DNA of 64,000 bases from Batillaria attramentaria (taxonomy: Eukaryota > Mollusca > Gastropoda > Batillariidae), in NCBI GenBank assembly GCA_018292915.2, contig JACVVK020000548.1, forward strand, positions 64,501 to 128,500, written 5' to 3'. Both the position numbers and the translations under genes were made by a program. Below, one piece after another: positions 36,868 through 48,358 of the stretch (position 1 is its first letter; every line of letters begins with the position of its first letter). Under the pieces are notes generated by a model. The model was not told the DNA's origin. It saw only the letters and a list, made by a program, of their open reading frames with translations, and did not search any database.

Positions 36868-37393
36868 CCGAACAATCGAGACCTCGTTTGTGGAGATCAT
36901 TTTACCTCGGTATGTTTCACTGGCGCTTTTGCAAACGATGTTGCTGCTTCACTTGTCAAACACGCATCTCCCACAATTGCACTCCTTCTCATCAGTCGGC
37001 TCTTCCCCATCGTCCCCACTGTTTTCTGCCTGACCCCTTACTGAGCTTTTTCTCAGAATATTCTGGCTCGAAATTATAGGGAACTATCCCCAAATCCATT
37101 CTAGCTTTCAGGAAATAAACAAAGTGTGTATATAAGCCAGAAATAGCACGCCTAAAACGTGTAGCAGACATACCTGCACGCACAATGTCAGAATCTCGCG
37201 TGCTGCTGAGTGGTGGAGTGACGTCACTGCTAGGATCAACATGGCAGCCCCCATGGCATCGCATTTCGGCTGCCGTTCGGTGTGATAAATGCTGAATTCG
37301 TGTGTTGAAATCTTTTGGGCTGCAGCCGTCTAGGACACCACTATCTATCCCCTAAACCCAACATTGCATTTGACTTGCCTTGCCCTTTAAGGT
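36868..37393 (+). mobile_element. Kolobok/T2-like element, copy 3 (5' truncated)
   Basis: Matches 535-1051 from AACAATCGAGACCTCG to the right terminal repeat TTGACTTGCCTTGCCCT. It ends in TTAA followed by GGTTTACTGTGGACACACAG, which is pearl-element sequence that normally reads GTTAAGGTTTACTG. The element therefore sits at a TTAA inside a pearl-like element, of which only a stub remains (37390-37424). Confidence 0.75.
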
Positions 37394-37424
37394 TTACTGT
37401 GGACACACAGATAGACAGACAGAC

Positions 37425-37585
37425 AGGGGTAGGTGGGTGGGTGTTTGGGTTTAACGTCCTTTTCCACCACATACGGGTGAAATCAAAGACGGGGCAACGA
37501 TGAAAAAGCCAGCACAAATATTTGGCCCCAGCCGGGATACGAACTCACGACCCGAGCAGAAGAAGTCCAACGCTCTACCATTCAG
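37425..37585 (-). mobile_element. tRNA-derived SINE, truncated head
   Basis: Tail and body are intact (GTTTAACGTCCTTTTCC, TTTGGCCCCAGCCGGGAT). The head stops at CTCTACCATTCAGAC, so the A box end is replaced by CAGA repeats. Confidence 0.8.
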
Positions 37586-39420
37586 ACAGACAGACAGTCA
37601 GACAGAAACACATGTGAAGAAAATGCCCTGGACTTGGTTATTTTTAGTAACTGTACTTCTAGGCTATGCTGTAGAGCATGTGTGTGCAGTTAGGTATCAC
37701 TATCAGCCAGGGAGAGCGCTAGCACTGACGGTGACAAGATCGCTATTTTCCCCAGCTGGCTGTACGGTAATTTCCGCTCGCGGCCAGTGTTTACTAACGA
37801 GAGTAGTGTCCCTTGCTCTCGGGTCAACAGGCCAAGGTGGTGATTACCTCCCTTGTTTAGAAATCTGTCGTTTCCCGCTTGGGAACCAGAATGTGTTGTT
37901 TTTGTTGTAATTCTAGTGTTTTGAAGGTCGACAATCCGGTTTATTTTTATAGGAGAATGTCGAGTAAGATGTCTCGGAACTATGGAAGGAAAGGTTTAAG
38001 GTTCTGGAAGCAGAACGAGGTAAAATATTCCCTAGTCTTCTTTTAAGTATTCTGACTATACCTATTTCTAAACGAGTTTAGTATCAGTTGGTTGGAAAGT
38101 TGAATTCCGGAAAAGGCAGGTATGTGTACCACACACCTTACCGAGTCTGTGCTCTCGCATAGGCGCCAAAACCTTGCTCCCTCGAGCACAGACCGAGTAA
38201 TGTCCCGAGCTGATGCTATCCGATAGTATACGGCAATGGCATCACTATAAGCTCAATTCAGGAACAATCTGCACTTTGGACTCAGGATTTCACTTTGGAC
38301 TTGGGACTTGCGCTTATTTCGGGCAGAGGAAAAGCTCGCTCTCTCGAGTGAGACTGAGTACAAAGCCCGTGTTGGATGCTTGTCCTTTGGCCATTACTCT
38401 CTTCTTACCCGTACGGATTTCTGGTAGGTACTGGGTGGGTTGTCTTGACTGTGCTGTTCCGTTTGTTCGGAAGTATTCCCCCTGCACTACGGAAGAAATC
38501 CACTGACTTCGGTCGAATTTGTTGTACTGTACATTTTATGTTTCTTTTGCTTTCTCCTGCCTCTTTCGTCCACAGAGGGTGCCAGGGTTGGAGCGGAGTG
38601 TACGCTCTGTACACTCCGCAGCACTTACGGTTACCGGTTACTGGCACCATCCCATTGTCCGTTACCCGCATTTTGGGAATAGTAATCCCATGCGTCCAGA
38701 GTCTTTACCACTCTACTAACTTTGTGTTTAGCTGTGTCCCCTCACCCCTAATCTCTTCAAACTCTTGGCTATCCCTTCCCAACCCTTGTGTTTGAGCTTT
38801 ACGCACGGGCAACTAACACTGCCCAGGAGTTTTCTCCCAGGCGGGACTTGTGACCTCTAAAGATGCGTTAAATGTGCTCTTGTGTTGTCTGTCGCTAGGC
38901 TCTGTGTTGGGGCGGGGTCAGGTAAGAATAGTGCTGGTTGTAGGTAGGCTCTGCGTGTATTGGTAGGTGATAGGTTTTTACGTACATGTCAGTTGCCGCA
39001 GGGGCTGCAGCCGGGTTTCGTCCTAGTTGCACAGGTTTAGACCCCTTTTCTTCTCCATTAGATGCTTAGGAGTTAGAACGCGGAGGCGGGAGGTTTCATT
39101 GATACTGTACCGGAAGTTTATTGTTGGTAGTCCTGATCTGGTGTGTTATTGTTTTGCCAGTTGCTCTTAGTGTTTACCATCCTATTTTTTTACTCTTGAG
39201 CAGTGAACGATATACTTTTGTTCAAATGACCCATGCTCCCTTTTTTTAAATAGTATTTTGCCGCCAGTTATTGGAGACTTGCTTTGTTGATTAAAACTTT
39301 ATCCCTTTATTCTCGTGTGTTGTGTGCGTTGTGTTGGTGTCTACCGCCGTCCTGACAAGCAGCTTTCAGACATCAGCATAGCAGACATAGCACGCTACAA
39401 CATCAAACGTAATCCATAGA
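37586..39420. other. Unassigned 1.8-kb block, possible LTR or retroelement remnant
   Basis: No protein domain is recognised in frames of up to 139 residues. Two compact hairpins were seen: GTCTGTGCTC/GAGCACAGAC (38148-38190) and GCGGAGTGTAC with its inverse (38593-38619, 5-nt loop). The end (TTGATTAAAACTTTATCCC to CGTCCTGACA) resembles a retroelement LTR end, but no paired LTR or primer-binding site was found. Confidence 0.3.
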
Positions 39421-39430
39421 ATTCTAGCAG

Positions 39431-39433
39431 GCG

Positions 39434-39492
<59 letters not shown>

Positions 39493-39542
39493 TGACGGAG
39501 GGTTATTACATAGACTCAGTTTGTTACACAAGTGAGCCAAAA
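39431..39542 (+). mobile_element. Pearl-like element, right end only
   Basis: (CA)n then GATGACGGAGGGTTATTACA and GTTACACAAGTGAGCC. The tandem-unit core is missing. Confidence 0.75.
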
Positions 39543-41036
39543 AGCAGCCAGACAGCTACAAAAATACGTTTCTTAGGTTGTCGCCCCTTCCTCCCCAAAT
39601 GAGCCCCACCCACCAACTGATGATCCCCAATCTCAGTCAATGCGTCAGCTGGTCCAGCACACGCCTGCCCTGATTAACTACATGGTTTCCCTGAGACCCA
39701 AAAATACCTCCCCGTCACATTTAAACCAAGACAAGTTATAGCTGGACTGTTAAGTGATTAATACATTTTAACCAAGTTCGCCAAACCACTAGAAAAATAG
39801 ACACAAGTGGTCTCATTTTTTGTAGAGAGCTTGGGTGTGGGCGGGATGTGTGATTACAATAATACACTATAAACTGAATAAAGCCGGGAAGCAAAAACGA
39901 TATTTTATCATATCATTTTTTTTCAGACATCAAACAGTCAACCACAGAAAAAACCTAACAAACAATATCTTCACGAATTCATTTGATGACGAACAGATAA
40001 ACAACAGACAATGCTAAAACAGTTGTAAGTGATAGTCGCATTGGCATCCATTGTTAATCAACAAGCAAAACGTGATAAAAACGTAAATAGTTATATGGCA
40101 AATACACACACTCACAATGTAGCTACGTACACCATCCTGATGAAGTGCAAGAGTGCAATAAATTGACTTCCCCCTTGATTTTGTGTGTTTTATATAATTA
40201 TACTGTGCAGTCCTAAGCATTTCACCTGAATAAAAAAAAACTGATTAATTTAATTATAAAATACCCTGCTATTCCGTTTCTTGCAGTATTTTATGTAACA
40301 CTGCAGACGTCTATGCAACTGTTGAGTTTGCATAATTACATATAATTGCATAAATACGAGGTGCATGGTCAGTGTTTCGTAGATGTCATTTTCGCTTGTG
40401 TTTTAATGTCTCGGAAACTTTTTGACTGTAAAATTGATCTGACCAAGCATTCAATTCACAACTGATGTACTTGAATAATCATAGTTTGACGTTCTCTTCA
40501 TGCAAAGGCATTGGTCAGACGGACCCAGTTGAATGCATTTTCTTCCACTTTAAACAACGGTCGAATGGGTCACACAAAGCGAGATACAGACCAATGTTGG
40601 AAGAGTGTTTCCCTCTGGAAAGCCTCGTCTTGCCATCAAACAAAAACACTAGAGAGATTGCCCGATGGCTCGCTTGGTGACCCACGCGCCTGTGCATGAA
40701 ACCATTATGATCCGGGCAGCTTTACTGTACGTGTGTTTTGTACCTACTCCGTCTGTCTGTCGCACTCTCCTTCTCTGTCTAACTGGAAAGAAACATGTCA
40801 AAAACCTACTGAAATGTGTTCCACTTTTTTTGTAATTTTGTTCATGACCGTAAAAATCGCATTCTATAATCGAGTACATTTTAACACCGACTTGCATTCT
40901 ACGGTGTCTGAATCGCAGTGTTGCATTTTTTTTTATTTTTTTATCCCATACTGAATTCCATATTTATTTATTCTCACACTTTTTAATAACAGGGACCTGT
41001 TTGTAAATTTTATTCAGTTAATGTGTTTGTTTATTT
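39543..41036. other. 3' flank of the receptor gene; no gene recognised
   Basis: AT-rich, with no domain in the 60-82-residue frames and no repeat family from this window. Confidence 0.4.
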
Positions 41037-41048
41037 GTGTCAGTATTC

Positions 41049-41222
41049 GGGGAGCCGGGGTGGTCGAATGGTAGAGCGTTGGATTTCTAATGCTCGGGTC
41101 GTGAGTTCAATCCCGGCTGGGCCAAATATTTGTGCTGGCTTTTTCATCGTTGCCTCGTCTTTGATATCACCCTATGTGGTGGAAAAGGTCGTTAAACCCC
41201 CAAACACCCACCCCACCCACCC
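41049..41222 (+). mobile_element. tRNA-derived SINE with 12-bp target duplication
   Basis: GTGTCAGTATTC at 41037-41048 and 41223-41234 exactly brackets a complete SINE from GGGAGCCGGGGTGG to CCCACCC. It lies just downstream of the receptor's 3' end. Confidence 0.9.
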
Positions 41223-41329
41223 GTGTCAGTATTCCTTTGTCCATTACTATGTCTGGTCCGAATTTTGCACGCAAAGCGCATCCGATAAATTGGCGTCTTC
41301 CTGAGAGTGCAATATAATGCATGTCAATC

Positions 41330-41335
41330 TTTATT
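41330..41335 (-). terminator. Candidate polyadenylation signal of the receptor gene
   Basis: AATAAA on the minus strand, about 210 nt after the stop codon at 41544. No transcript evidence; other AT-rich hexamers lie farther down. Confidence 0.45.
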
Positions 41336-41543
41336 TATGGCAAATGTTTTTACATTGAAATATGTACATATGTACATATGAAATATGTACATGATGACGA
41401 GGAGTGCGGTCGTGTATTCCGGTGTGACAATGGTGTGTCCGTGTGCCTGTGCCTTTGCATGTGCGTTGAAAAACAAAGAAAGATGGACAAACAAAAACAC
41501 ACAGGATTCAGCTTCCTATGCTAGTTTTCGGGAGCCGACCCTT

Positions 41544-43586
41544 TCACAAGCTGAGGTTACGCTTGATCTCCACCATCAGCCGTTGTCTCAGTAACTCCTC
41601 CTGCTTCACGCGTCTCTTCTCCATGATGACGTTAAAGGTGTAGAGGAACGGGTTGAGGGCCGAGTTAAAGGGTAGAGTAAAAATCGCCATGGCAACGTTC
41701 ACTTCGCCTGCAATAGATGTTCCCAGAGCAGCCATGATGCCTGTCAGACCGACGGGGAACCAACAGAAGAAGTCTGACATGACGATGACAAACAGTCGGC
41801 GGGCGATGGCCAAGTCTCTGGAACGTCTTGCTGGGTCTGCGTCGGGCATGCTGTTGGTTTGGATGGACCAGTAGATAAGGATCTGTCCCACGGCGATCAG
41901 CATAAACAGGACAAAGTTGAGGACGATCATTACGCCGAATGCATAATCCTGACCAGGGAAGTCTTTCCTAGTGATGGGCAGAGGGATACAGATGCCAGTG
42001 TGGCCGTAGAACCGCCAGTGTGACGTCATCGGCAACAGAGGGATAATGGCAAGAATCATTCCAACAATCCAGACAAAAAAACACACGACATTACCAGAAC
42101 GTCTTTTGAATCGTAAAGTGCTAAACGGGAAGCGGATAACGAGAAACCGTTCGACTGTAATGAGACAAATTATAAAGGCCGAAACTTCGTTGGACACCAG
42201 TGACAGAAAACCGGCCACCTTACACGCCACGCTGTTCTTCCACGCCGTGTCTTCCCACAAGTAGTTGCCCTGATACAACCGGTCCGCCACGCCTATCACT
42301 GCCAGGTACACTCCCATTAGGAAGTCAGACACGCACAATTGTGTTACAAACACGTCGTAACCCATGTTTTTTGCATGTCCCTTGAAAGCCACACGATAAC
42401 AAAAACTGCAAAGATTTCCTGTAAGCGCAAGTCCAGCAAACACCGCCAGAAAAACACGGTACCAATCTGATCGCAAAAGTGCATCGCAAGATGAAATCTC
42501 GTCCGATGGTGCGAAGCAGTTCTTCAGCTTAAAGTCCTCCGGGAGCGTTGCCGGGCAACAGATCTTAAAATTGTCGGCATGTACGAGTTTAAGTTGACGA
42601 AGCCCGTCAAAGATAACCTTGGGCAACTCAGTCAACGGACATCCTCGCAGATCCAGTTCACGAAGCTGTCTCAGTGTGCGGAAACCTTCACCCTCAACAC
42701 TCTCCAAGCCTGTATGTGATAAATTCAGCGTCTGCATGGCTTGAAAGATGGCAAAGTTAGTGATATTTATTGATTTCATTGCAACTCCAGATAAATCCAG
42801 TGTCCGAAACAAGAGCAGCGGATTGTCAGAACGACCGTCGGAGAAAGTAGCCACGAGCGGGTTGCGGCTGAGATAAAGTGACCGCAGGTTTTTCATCCCT
42901 TGCAGTTGCGCGCTGCTGATTGTAAGGATGTGGTTATCGCTTAGGTCCAAGATACGCAGGTTCGGGAGTAACCGATGTTCAATAAATGTTAAATTGCAGT
43001 GAACCAGCCGAAGATGAATAACCATAGAGTTATCTGCAAACTCCGTTAACGTCATGCCAGTGCCAGTCGCATCAACATAACGCAGGTCTGAGTATAAGCT
43101 AGCATCGAAAACTTGTGTGCAAATGAAAGCCAAACCAAAACACGTACAGTAGTCCGGGCACTGGGGGAAGTCACACAAGAGCTCGTCGTCATGTTCAGGA
43201 CACTGGAAAATCCCGTCACACAAGTGGTCAGGGTGTAGACAGACGCGGGACTTGCGGCAGCGGTAGAACCCGGGACACGTGTAGCTGTCACACGCCGCCT
43301 CGTCCTCTTTACCCGGACAGTCGTAGACGTCGTTACAGCGCACGTAGACCGGCATGCAGTAGCCGTCACCCGGACACCGGAAGTGAGACTCCGGACACGA
43401 ATGGGTATGTTTGAGGGCTTTGATTGTGAAGAATCCTTTGCCGTCTAGGTCAATGACGGCTGGTGGAACAGGCATCGGAGGCGGGTCAAGATGATCAGGA
43501 AAGACCGGCGTTTTCAAACAGTTCACTTCGTCTGAACTATCAAAGCAGTGCACGGCTCCGTCACAGTACTGATGCAAGGGGATACA
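41544..43586 (-). CDS. GRL101-like GPCR, last exon: LDLa repeats, LRRs and 7TM
   Basis: This exon gives 680 residues plus stop. The acceptor is ATATTCCTTTCAG before TGTATCCCC at 43586. That choice completes an LDLa repeat begun in the previous exon (LCGNKQ joined to CIPLHQYC) in phase 0; the open frame continues upstream but loses the pattern. Two more LDLa repeats follow (CPESHFRC..., CPGFYRC...), each with the acidic cysteine end, then an LRR N-cap (CPDYCTC) and about six LRRs (exon residues ~165-340). The rhodopsin-type bundle spans ~372-652: TGN in TM1, LCVSDFLMG in TM2, ERF replacing DRY, FCWFP in TM6 and NPFLY in TM7. The architecture is that of Lymnaea GRL101 and the relaxin-receptor relatives. 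It should act at the plasma membrane; the ligand is unknown. Confidence 0.93.
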   Translation of the reverse strand, partial: CIPLHQYCDGAVHCFDSSDEVNCLKTPVFPDHLDPPPMPVPPAVIDLDGKGFFTIKALKHTHSCPESHFRCPGDGYCMPVYVRCNDVYDCPGKEDEAACDSYTCPGFYRCRKSRVCLHPDHLCDGIFQCPEHDDELLCDFPQCPDYCTCFGLAFICTQVFDASLYSDLRYVDATGTGMTLTEFADNSMVIHLRLVHCNLTFIEHRLLPNLRILDLSDNHILTISSAQLQGMKNLRSLYLSRNPLVATFSDGRSDNPLLLFRTLDLSGVAMKSINITNFAIFQAMQTLNLSHTGLESVEGEGFRTLRQLRELDLRGCPLTELPKVIFDGLRQLKLVHADNFKICCPATLPEDFKLKNCFAPSDEISSCDALLRSDWYRVFLAVFAGLALTGNLCSFCYRVAFKGHAKNMGYDVFVTQLCVSDFLMGVYLAVIGVADRLYQGNYLWEDTAWKNSVACKVAGFLSLVSNEVSAFIICLITVERFLVIRFPFSTLRFKRRSGNVVCFFVWIVGMILAIIPLLPMTSHWRFYGHTGICIPLPITRKDFPGQDYAFGVMIVLNFVLFMLIAVGQILIYWSIQTNSMPDADPARRSRDLAIARRLFVIVMSDFFCWFPVGLTGIMAALGTSIAGEVNVAMAIFTLPFNSALNPFLYTFNVIMEKRRVKQEELLRQRLMVEIKRNLSL

Positions 43587-43795
43587 CTGAAAGGAATATA
43601 TCGGCTGTGATACACCACCATCATCGCCATGAGATTCACAAATCGTCTTAGCTGATTTACTCCTCCTAATTGGGCAACACAAACCTGGAGGAGAAGCCAG
43701 ATCAGATAATTATAGTCATTTCGTAAATCAGTCGCCGACGATTTTCGGCAATAACTTTTTAACTGGAGCCAGTTTCGTACACCTATCAAAGAAAA

Positions 43796-44545
43796 CTAGA
43801 GAGGCAGAAGCCTACTTGACTCACTCACTCAAGTCAAGGTCATTCAAAAGAGTATGTGTGTAAAGGACTTATCAATGTGTATGATGTCAAGTTAGGTGTC
43901 CCTTGTGATCGTAGGTTCACAGAAACTTGCAATGTTACAGTTTCTCCTGGACAGCGTGTATGGCCTTGACCTTGGTCACGGTCATTCAAACAAGATGTGT
44001 CCGTAAAGATCTTATCAACCTTTATTATTGTGCCACGTTTGATGCCTCAGGTGTTTAAATTCTTGCGAAAATGCCGAAGTTTATGCTTCTGCTGTTGCTT
44101 GTTTCTGAGAAAATGTCAACGTTAACTTTTCGGAAGTTTTCCGCAAACAACTTGTTTGGCCTTGACCTTGATTCAAGGTCACGAAATACAAGTATATCTG
44201 TAAAGGTCTTAACAATGTCTATCATCTTGCTAACTGCCTCCGGTCTTAGTAAATTCTGAGAAAATGCCCACATTAAATTTCCAAACAGACAACTTTAATG
44301 ACCTTGACCTTGAGTCAAGTTCACTGAAAAGGTATCATTATTTTTAAAGTCTTGGGCGCCACTGCTGTTCATAGATTCTGAGAAAATGCCGATGTTAAGA
44401 GTTTTTTTTTTTAAGTTTTCCGAAAACAGCTTGTATGGCCTTGACCTTGCCTCCAGGTCATTGAACACAGGCATGTCAAAATAAGGTCTTAGCAACGTCT
44501 ATCATCATGCCAAGTTTAATGCCTCTGGTCTTTGTAAATTCTGAG
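43796..44545 (+). mobile_element. Pearl-like element, copy 6 (right end missing), in receptor intron
   Basis: Left block CTAGAGAGGCAGAAGCC; several ~150-bp TCAAGGTC units. It stops at TTTGTAAATTCTGAG where a SINE head begins. It is antisense to the receptor transcript. Confidence 0.75.
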
Positions 44546-44625
44546 GGGAAGCCGGGGTGGCCGAATGGTAGAGCGTTGGACTTCTAATGCTCGGGTCGCG
44601 AGTTCGTATCCCGGCTGGCCCCAGA
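44546..44625 (+). mobile_element. SINE head fragment
   Basis: GCCGGGGTGGCCGAATGGTA and GAGTTCGTATCCCGGC are the tRNA-like half. The body after GGCCCC is lost. Confidence 0.75.
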
Positions 44626-44853
44626 TGCTTCCGTTTTGTCTCAGTATAAGTGAAATTTTCAGTAAAAGCACGAGCTGTAAAAATGTTAAGTATCAACACT
44701 AGCCAAAAATATACCCCCGGAAAGCTTCAAGTGACAAAACGTCAAGACGTAAAAGGTAATCACCACTAAGTAATAGACGACTCCACTCTTAACGATCAAA
44801 AGATGCGAGCCCCCAAAATTTGCCACTTTATGTGTTCCCCATACATGTATGAT

Positions 44854-44923
<70 letters not shown>

Positions 44924-45383
44924 TGCGTGCGCGCGCACGCGCGCGTACGTGTGTGCTGGTTGCCGCTCTATGTGTTCCTCATACATGATATTATATTTAT
45001 GTAGAAGTACTATAGACATCATTATGTTTGTTCTTCGCAATTTATATGTAAATTTTAATGTCACTTTGTAAAGCGCTTATATAAGAGCCCACAATGATGA
45101 GAATTATTATTATTAATATTATTATATTAATGCGCGCAAAGACAGAAAACCACGGGCGTTTCTCCGAATACACATCACCAAATACAACCCCGTTAGTCAG
45201 ATGACAACCTCATGACGTGGCTGCCAATCTGAGCATTTTCGCCTTAAAAAAAATCAAATTTTACCAAATCATTAATGTAAAATTTCTTAGATTGTCAGGA
45301 TCTATTCCAGTTTTGTTTTGTTTGTTTGTTTGTTTTAGTTTTATGTATAGACGCACCAACAGAAAAAGATGCAAAACATTTAC
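44626..45383. other. Intron sequence with (GT)n and a LINE-like tail
   Basis: (GT)n at 44856-44920 followed by GTGCGCGC alternation. AAAGCGCTTATATAAGAGCC with (ATT)n at 45069-45130 resembles an L2/CR1-like 3' tail. Confidence 0.55.
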
Positions 45384-45927
45384 CTGCTTGTTTCCACAAA
45401 GGTATTGATCACTGGAGAGGCAGGCCTGAAAGACGCAGACATCCTCGTCGCTTCCGTCGCCACAGTCCTCGCGATAGTCACACACCAGCGAGTATGGCAC
45501 GCGCTCGATCTGACTGGCGCACTGGAAAGAAGGAGGAAGTAGCGTCATCGATGTGACGCAGTTACCGTCGTCATCCAGCCAGCAATAGCTGTGCACGTCA
45601 CAAGCCAGGAATGTGTGCGTGCTGTGATTCTTGGGACAAACAATCAGATCAACACCGCCTGCGTTGGGTCCGATGACAGGTGCTTGTAAGTGTATTGTTT
45701 CCCCTTGACCAGTGATGGCAGAATGTAACTGTTCCTCGGTCGACTCACAAATGATGCCAGCTTTCTTTTTGTACATGCAGTTCACTGGATCAACTTTGAC
45801 ACCCTGATATATGCGTATGTAAAACATTCCACATAAAGGTGGATAGTGGTCACGGTCCAGTTCATCAGCTGCAACGTAGATATCGTAGGCTGTTACTCCG
45901 CTGGATAACCGCCACATCCGGCGGTAC
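45384..45927 (-). CDS. GRL101-like GPCR exon: end of C-type lectin domain and LDLa repeats
   Basis: Acceptor TTGTTTCAG before GTACCGCCG (45927); donor AAGCAG/GTAAAT (45384). The 544 nt fit the phases of both neighbours. It encodes the second half of a C-type-lectin-like domain, ending at AGIICE, then a spacer. A complete LDLa repeat follows (FQCASQIERV... ending DCGDGSDEDVC), then the first half of another (ACLSSDQYLCGNKQ), completed by the next exon. LDLa repeats fold around calcium using the acidic end, which is preserved here. A fold-back element starts only ~20 nt upstream of the acceptor. Confidence 0.88.
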
Positions 45928-45947
45928 CTGAAACAACATGTACATAG

Positions 45948-46108
45948 AGCTTACATGATCAGTTCGAGTGGTTTACCACGAAAGAAACCACGAAATGCTT
46001 CATTTTTTTTTCCGTAGCCACCGCGCCTCCTGCGAGCTAGCTACGGCAGAAATTGAAACATCGAGTGGTTTCTTTCGTGGTAAACCACAAGAACTAATCA
46101 TGTAAGCT
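45948..46108. repeat. Fold-back element beside a splice acceptor
   Basis: Arms 45948-45993 and 46061-46108 are inverted copies (AGCTTACATGATCAGTTC; GTGGTTTACCACGAAAGAAA). A smaller nested hairpin in the loop uses CCGTAGC/GCTACGG. On the receptor's strand it ends about 20 nt before the intron's AG. Confidence 0.8.
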
Positions 46109-46589
46109 GTTTATACCACAAGCATTCAGACGCTTACCTCTACTGCTCTAGTAGCATACATTTTCAGCAACATTTTATTTTTCTGGGTGGGTGACGAGTG
46201 ATTTGTGTACCCTCTCAAAATTCTGCGCACTGACATGTGAGGAAATTATGCGTAGGGCGGGTGACAGTGCTTGATGTTAAGAAGAATATCATTCAAAGCA
46301 TGTGCTTATGTACTGTACTGGCATTCAAAAGTGCACTCGCAAATTCTTCGCAGATAATTGCGATCATTCTTCACGTGATCCAAGCAAACTAAAATTTTAA
46401 CCCGAAAATTGAACAAAATAACTATGCACCGGCCGTGACGTATGAGTTACAAGTGTTTGAAATGACCCACTTTCTGCGCGTCTTTGACTGACGACGTAAC
46501 TGGAGTGCGTTAAAACCTTTGTGTGTGTGTGGGGGGGGGGGGGGCACTAAAGTTAAGACATCCAATGAGATTTTCTTTTTGTTTCTTAC
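46109..46589. other. Receptor intron, unassigned
   Basis: Contains a poly-G run at 46530-46543 and no recognisable repeat family or gene. Confidence 0.5.
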
Positions 46590-47310
46590 AGTGCTTCTGT
46601 CATTGATTCCAGTCCAATGTAGAAAGTCTTTATACTGCCTGGCAGCACATTCAGCAAACGATAAAACAAAGAGTGTTCTTCCTCAGTTTGAAAGCTTGGC
46701 AGGTTCATTTTCCGAATCGAGCAGAATTCTCGCGCCTCTAGCCAACTAATCTTCTTGGATAAGTCTGACGTGTTCTTTTGACTCCGTAGATCGTTAGACT
46801 CAACATAGGTAAAGCATTTCTTTTTCGGAAACACAACACGAAGTCCACATTCATCCTGTCTGGAAAAACAGACAACGTCGTCTTCACCGCCAGCACACTC
46901 CGGATACAACGTACACAAGAAGTGCTGCTGGAAGTCGGCCCAGTGCGGAACGGAGCAGTTCCACTTGCCGTCTGGCAGACGCTGGGGTAGGGTCGACTGG
47001 TTGTGGAAGGAGAAAATGAACTTGAACCCTGCATGCTGAGAGGAATAGTCACTTCGAAATCTTACAGAGATGGCTTCAGAGTGGATAAGTCTATGTTCTG
47101 AGAAACTCAGCAATTCTACACTGTCCGTATATTTACAGTTTTCTGTTTGTGTCATGATTAAGGTGTCGTCTGAAAACAACGTGCGTCCTAAATCAAGCGC
47201 CAGCAGGCTCGTCATGATGTCGTAGGAGCGAGGTGAATATATTGTAACACAGCTGTCCATGTTTGGTTTATACTTCTTTCCTGACGACCACCCTGGTGTC
47301 TGGATGTAGC
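46590..47310 (-). CDS. GRL101-like GPCR exon: CUB, LDLa-like and C-type lectin start
   Basis: Acceptor TTGTTGTCAG before GCTACATCC (47310) and donor GCACT/GTAAGA (46590). The 721 nt enter with 1 base carried and leave with 2, matching both neighbours. It opens with GYIQTPGW, the start of a CUB domain (about residues 1-105 of the exon). A cysteine-rich LDLa-like repeat follows (CTLYPECAGGEDDVVC), then a C-type-lectin-like start (KKCFTYVE, WLEAREFC, FYIGL). CUB and lectin folds are extracellular protein- or glycan-binding modules, so this is the receptor ectodomain. A Met-containing frame continues upstream of the acceptor but is intron. Confidence 0.88.
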
Positions 47311-48358
47311 CTGACAACAATAAACCGCAGAATAATGCCAGGAGAAAGGCGTTCTCAAAAACAAACAAAAACTACACAACAACAAACCAAACGGACAACA
47401 ACAAAAAAAATAAAAACAAAACAAAACAAAACTAGAGAGGCAGAAGCCTCCATGGCTCCCTTGTGACAAGGGTCAAGGTCATTCAAAAGGGTATGTCTGT
47501 AAAGCTCTTATCACTATCTATCATCATCCCAAGTAAGATATGTCTCTGGCGTTCCGCGTTCCTGGAAATATTACAATTTTCTCCAAAACAGTTTGTGTGG
47601 CCTTGAGATTGGGTCAAGATCATTCAAATGAGATCACATCAATGTCTTTTATTATGTCAAGTATTTGTAGTTCCTCCGAAAACGGTACATTGTAATGTTA
47701 AAATTCACAACAGACTGTTGTTTCAGAGAAAATGGCAAGGTTAAAGTTTCCCCAAAACAGCTTGCATGGCCGTGACCTTGACTATAAGTCATTGAACACA
47801 GGTATGTCGGTAAAGGTGTTGCCAATGTCTATCATCATGCAAAATTTGATGCTTCTGGTTTTTGTAGATTCTGAGAAAATGCTAATGTAAATATTTCCAG
47901 ATTGCTTTAATGAAGTTGACCTCGGGTCTAGGTCATTTAAAATGGTATGTGTGTATGCGTATTTTTCAAAAAATTGGAGATAATCTGTCTTTGATGTTTA
48001 GAATTTTGTAGCACCATAAGTATGCATTCTATTTGCACAAAAATCCACGCGTGTATTCTAGAATATGTGTATGATATGAGGAAAAAACAAAACAGGTGAT
48101 TTTGTTTCACGTTTTTGCAATACTCAGCGATTTATAGAGCGGGGGGTGCCAAAAACACGTGTCTTCGCGGAAACAGGCAATATTTCAACAACTTGCCAAA
48201 AAAAAAGGGAAAAATTCTAAAAAAAAATGAAAAAAATTGAAAACATATCCCTACATATCTAACCTTTAAAGTTTTAGTTTCATGTAGGCGTTTTCAATAC
48301 TCGTGTTGCAATGATTTACACTATTTTGCACAAAAATGGATGTCCGTAACTTTTTTCT

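Noticed and set aside
41060..41122. tRNA genes (A and B boxes, GGTAGAGCG, GTTCGAATCC)
   Set aside because: All such heads continue into the same SINE body and tail, several with target duplications. None folds as a complete isolated tRNA gene.
43587..43684. Upstream extension of the last receptor exon to an acceptor at 43684
   Set aside because: That frame does not match the donor phase and breaks the LDLa repeat. The acceptor at 43586 restores both.
47311..47368. Start methionine for the receptor at 47368
   Set aside because: The codons lie beyond a good splice acceptor at 47311, and the phase joins the 58731-58921 exon. The hydrophobic stretch is fortuitous.
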